Source: Candidatus Paracaedibacteraceae bacterium (GTDB lineage: Bacteria > Pseudomonadota > Alphaproteobacteria > Paracaedibacterales > CAIOTO01). Taken from it: DNA of 64,000 nt. Made by a program: the position numbers and the translations under genes. Below the pieces are notes generated by a model. The model was given only the letters and a program-made list of their open reading frames with translations, had not been told where the DNA came from and made no database searches. Within the stretch, counting starts at the first letter, position 1, and every line of letters starts with the position of its first letter. Positions 62,701 to 64,000 of this stretch are shown one piece after another. Where the stretch lies: contig JAUYTZ010000006.1 of the NCBI GenBank assembly GCA_030694965.1, forward strand, positions 62,001 to 126,000, read 5' to 3'.

Positions 62701-64000
62701 ATTTGCATATGGAACAGCTGTTGGGCAATTTGCAACACATGTTTGTGTAAGTGAATTCAAGTAAGACGTTGAACCTGAACATGCTGCTATACATGTTGTG
62801 CCTGGGCCCGAATTATAAGGTGTCGATGTTGGACATGTTGAACTACATGTATTTGATGCTGGATTCAAATATGTTGAACCCGAACATTTTGACACACATG
62901 ATTTAGTTGCTTGATCAAAGTAAGGCAACGCTGATGGGCAGGTTGTGCATGTCTTTGATGTTGGGTTTATATAAGGTGTAGCCGTTGGGCATGTGGACAC
63001 ACATACTTTTAATGCAGGATCATAAACAGGCTTAACAGAAGGACATGCTGAACATGTCTTCGTTGTCGAATTAGCAACAGGCGTATTACCCGTGCAAGAT
63101 GCAACACACGCTGTTCCCGCGCCTGAGTTATACGGTGTTGCTGATGGACATTTAGCAACACATGCTTTAGTCGCAGGATCTAAATGTGTTGAACCTGGGC
63201 ACTTTGACACACACTTTTTACCAACAGGATCATAAGCAGGCGTTGAACCTGAACATGCCGTGCATATCTTAGATTTTGCATTTGCATATGGCGTTGCTGC
63301 AGGACATGCTAACACGCACGTTGAACCACCACCCGAATTATACGGCGTCGCCGCTGGACATGCTGACACACACATCTTACTTGCTGGATCGTAAAAGAAT
63401 GAACCAGGACATGCAGACACACATGACTTACTTGTTTTGTCAAAAATTGGCTTTGTTGATGGACACACAGTACATGCTTTTGTCAAAGGATCTGCATATG
63501 GGACACTAGCAGAACAAGTTGCTGTACATGTTTTTGTTACTGAGTCATATGTAGGTGCGCTTGATGGGCAGGCAATACATGTTTTTGAAGCTGTATCTGC
63601 ATATGGAATTGTTACAGGACACTTAGCCACACATGTCTTAGTCGTTGGATCATATGTAGGCTTATCAGTTGGGCAAGCCTTACATGATTTAGTTGTTGGG
63701 TCAGCAAAAGGAGATGCTGCTGGACAGTTAGACACACATGTTTTTGAAGTCACATCATATGTTGGCGCAGCTACTGGGCATGACGCGCATACACGTGTTA
63801 CTGAATCTAAGAATGGTGATGTCGTTGGACATGATGCCACACATTTCTTTGCTACTGAATCGTACGCAGGCGTTGAAGCCAAGCAAGCTGTACAAGTCTT
63901 TAAAAGCGGATCCGCATATGGAGCTGATGTTGGACATGTTATCACACACGCTTTAGACGTTGGATCATACGTTGGCATTGACGTTGGACATGCTGCACAT
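59764..64000 (-). CDS. Giant cysteine-rich tandem-repeat protein (5' end outside window)
   Basis: The minus strand is open from the right edge to the stop at 59764: at least 1412 residues of one repeat, with the N-terminus missing. I count about 82 units of 16-18 residues, each with two Cys. Consensus: C-P-x-x-x-P-Y-x-(N/D)-x(2-5)-(K/T)-x-C-V-x-x. Three variants occur: one with YDxxxKxC, one with YLNGxTC and one with YNSGxGxxC. The protein is rich in Ser, Thr, Ala and Pro. The gene ends with a divergent unit (GIGSLSSNCICNGTSQYN, ending NSCGA). No membrane anchor or known enzymatic domain is visible. By composition it should be an exported, disulfide-rich fibre. I recognise no named family; a loose likeness to eukaryotic furin-like or protist surface-antigen Cys repeats is only an impression. 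Confidence 0.85.
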   Translation of the reverse strand, partial: CAACPTSMPTYDPTSKACVITCPTSAPYADPLLKTCTACLASTPAYDSVAKKCVASCPTTSPFLDSVTRVCASCPVAAPTYDVTSKTCVSNCPAASPFADPTTKSCKACPTDKPTYDPTTKTCVAKCPVTIPYADTASKTCIACPSSAPTYDSVTKTCTATCSASVPYADPLTKACTVCPSTKPIFDKTSKSCVSACPGSFFYDPASKMCVSACPAATPYNSGGGSTCVLACPAATPYANAKSKICTACSGSTPAYDPVGKKCVSKCPGSTHLDPATKACVAKCPSATPYNSGAGTACVASCTGNTPVANSTTKTCSACPSVKPVYDPALKVCVSTCPTATPYINPTSKTCTTCPSALPYFDQATKSCVSKCSGSTYLNPASNTCSSTCPTSTPYNSGPGTTCIAACSGSTSYLNSLTQTCVANCPTAVPYANGKTCVASCPTGMLLDKSKNVCLSSCSETSPYTNGTSCVAKCPTESPYLNGTTCVSKCPSPLYLDSGNKTCVSKCPLATYLDAAAGTCGATCPTTAIYNSGPGTSCTATCSGSTPNLNTLTKTCVSMCPTGTYLDVTSKTCVSKCSASTYLDVLSKTCVATCPSASYIDTVTKSCVPSCPAAAPISNNMTCVTSCPASTYFDSSSNSCVAACSSKLPYINGNSCVNACPATAPYMDGNKCVSTCPTTAPNLNGNSCVVACPATLPILNGNTCVSSCPAPLKTDPVSNTCVSSCPVTEPYLNGSMCVASCPTTLPFVNNKVCSASCPITASISNNKTCVSSCPASTFFDSATNSCVETCPSSALYVNGNVCTAECPTTAPYINNKVCVGSCPDSAPYSNGKTCVATCPAGMYLDSVHKACVATCPLSAPYLSGTTCVAACPSTASFINNNMCTATCPSSAPYADGKACVTTCPSSMYLDSASKTCVTSCPIGTHMDPIAKSCVINCPSSASLISTDNTCTATCPTGTFIDTASKMCVATCPTNLPYTSGNTCMATCPSSAQYLNGKACTATCPAGTYLDSASKTCVTNCPAATPFVSNNVCVAGCPSTTPYLNNKTCVLLCPTTSPLISASQCVTGCPASAPYISGKTCVTTCPLKTMLDKDSNTCVSTCSGSTPYLNGSTCVATCPVGMLVNDGVCVSTCPTSAPYTNGTTCVAACPTSTFLNGKTCVSSCPSSASNAVDGVCVAGCPTGTYLSGTSCVASCPENAPNINGSSCVANCPTTAPYLNGHTCVAACPGNQVVGSNGVCAASCSSLLAPYLNPSSQTCVTNCPSTAPYVYGNTCTAQCPTAAPFINGSTCTAECSGATPYFDAVLKTCTAVCPATAQYNSGLGSTCTASCPTDMPYLNGTTCMATCPLASPFNSGVGTKCMASCQGATPFIIGTTCVAACPANSKVGIGSLSSNCICNGTSQYNPATNSCGA

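Noticed and set aside
59949-63956. Several plus-strand open frames of 60-110 codons across the Cys-rich gene
   Set aside because: They are antisense shadows of the repeat gene with Met/His/Leu-rich nonsense composition and no ribosome-binding sites.
59764-64000. Regular repeats of about 50 bp suggesting a CRISPR or satellite array
   Set aside because: The periodicity comes from a continuous coding frame of 16-18-residue units; the units are diverged at DNA level and there are no uniform repeats with unique spacers.

Overview
The window reads as a chromosome segment of an AT-rich alphaproteobacterium, most likely an intracellular or host-associated lineage near the Holosporales/Caedibacter-like group. 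The class assignment rests on gene content: a PopZ-type protein next to tolC and a methyltransferase, a mitofilin-like protein between hemD and hemY, HemY with a C-terminal zinc ribbon, a DUF1467 membrane protein, an argS-SPOR pair, a long-form HPF, and a slt/dapA-smpB block. The order-level placement is inference, since no rRNA is present.

Layout. 1-8.3 kb: alanine racemase (runs off the left edge), a DsbA-like thiol oxidoreductase with a Lys/Glu-rich tail, Kup potassium transporter, an orphan YejA-like peptide-binding protein, a trypsin-like PDZ protease, rpmG and tRNA-Gly. 8.6-12.7 kb: tRNA-Leu and a small type II secretion/type IV pilus inner-membrane operon (GspF, GspL-like, GspM-like, and a small exported protein). 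13.3-17.1 kb: smpB-dapA divergent from a lytic transglycosylase, with start codons only 13 nt apart, then tRNA-Cys. 17.2-21.5 kb: PCMT-like protein, TolC, PopZ, RluC-type pseudouridine synthase. 21.7-33.7 kb: outer-membrane beta-barrel, hpf, bamE, holC, hemD, mitofilin-like, hemY, DUF1467, rseP, argS, SPOR protein, MFS transporter. 33.7-35.0 kb: a decayed aminotransferase cut by a dead IS6-family element. 35.3-48.5 kb: rnd, ydfG-like, nusB, a lone petA, asd, a polar amino-acid ABC transporter, a small Ala-rich coiled-coil exported protein, lnt, an M3-family peptidase whose HExxH motif is mutated, serS, tatC and a peroxiredoxin. 48.6-56.4 kb: an EAL-domain protein followed by the type VI secretion genes tssK-tssL-tssM. 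56.4-59.7 kb: tRNA-Arg, ppx/gppA, tRNA-Gln, a WecA-like transferase and recO. 59.8-64 kb: the 3' part of a giant cysteine-rich repeat gene that continues past the right edge.

How the parts fit: much of the window serves the envelope. It covers peptidoglycan precursors and turnover (alr, dapA, asd, slt), lipoprotein and outer-membrane biogenesis (lnt, bamE, rseP, tolC), export (tatC, the Gsp-like operon, T6SS KLM) and disulfide formation (DsbA-like). Host-interaction candidates are the T6SS genes, the giant Cys-rich protein and the exported peptidases.

The most unusual items are the giant repeat protein of about 82 visible units of 16-18 residues with two Cys each, the HELGR active-site change in the M3 peptidase, the overlapping ribosome-binding sites of dapA and slt, the reduced Gsp-like and T6SS clusters, and a family of roughly 120-bp palindromic intergenic repeats.
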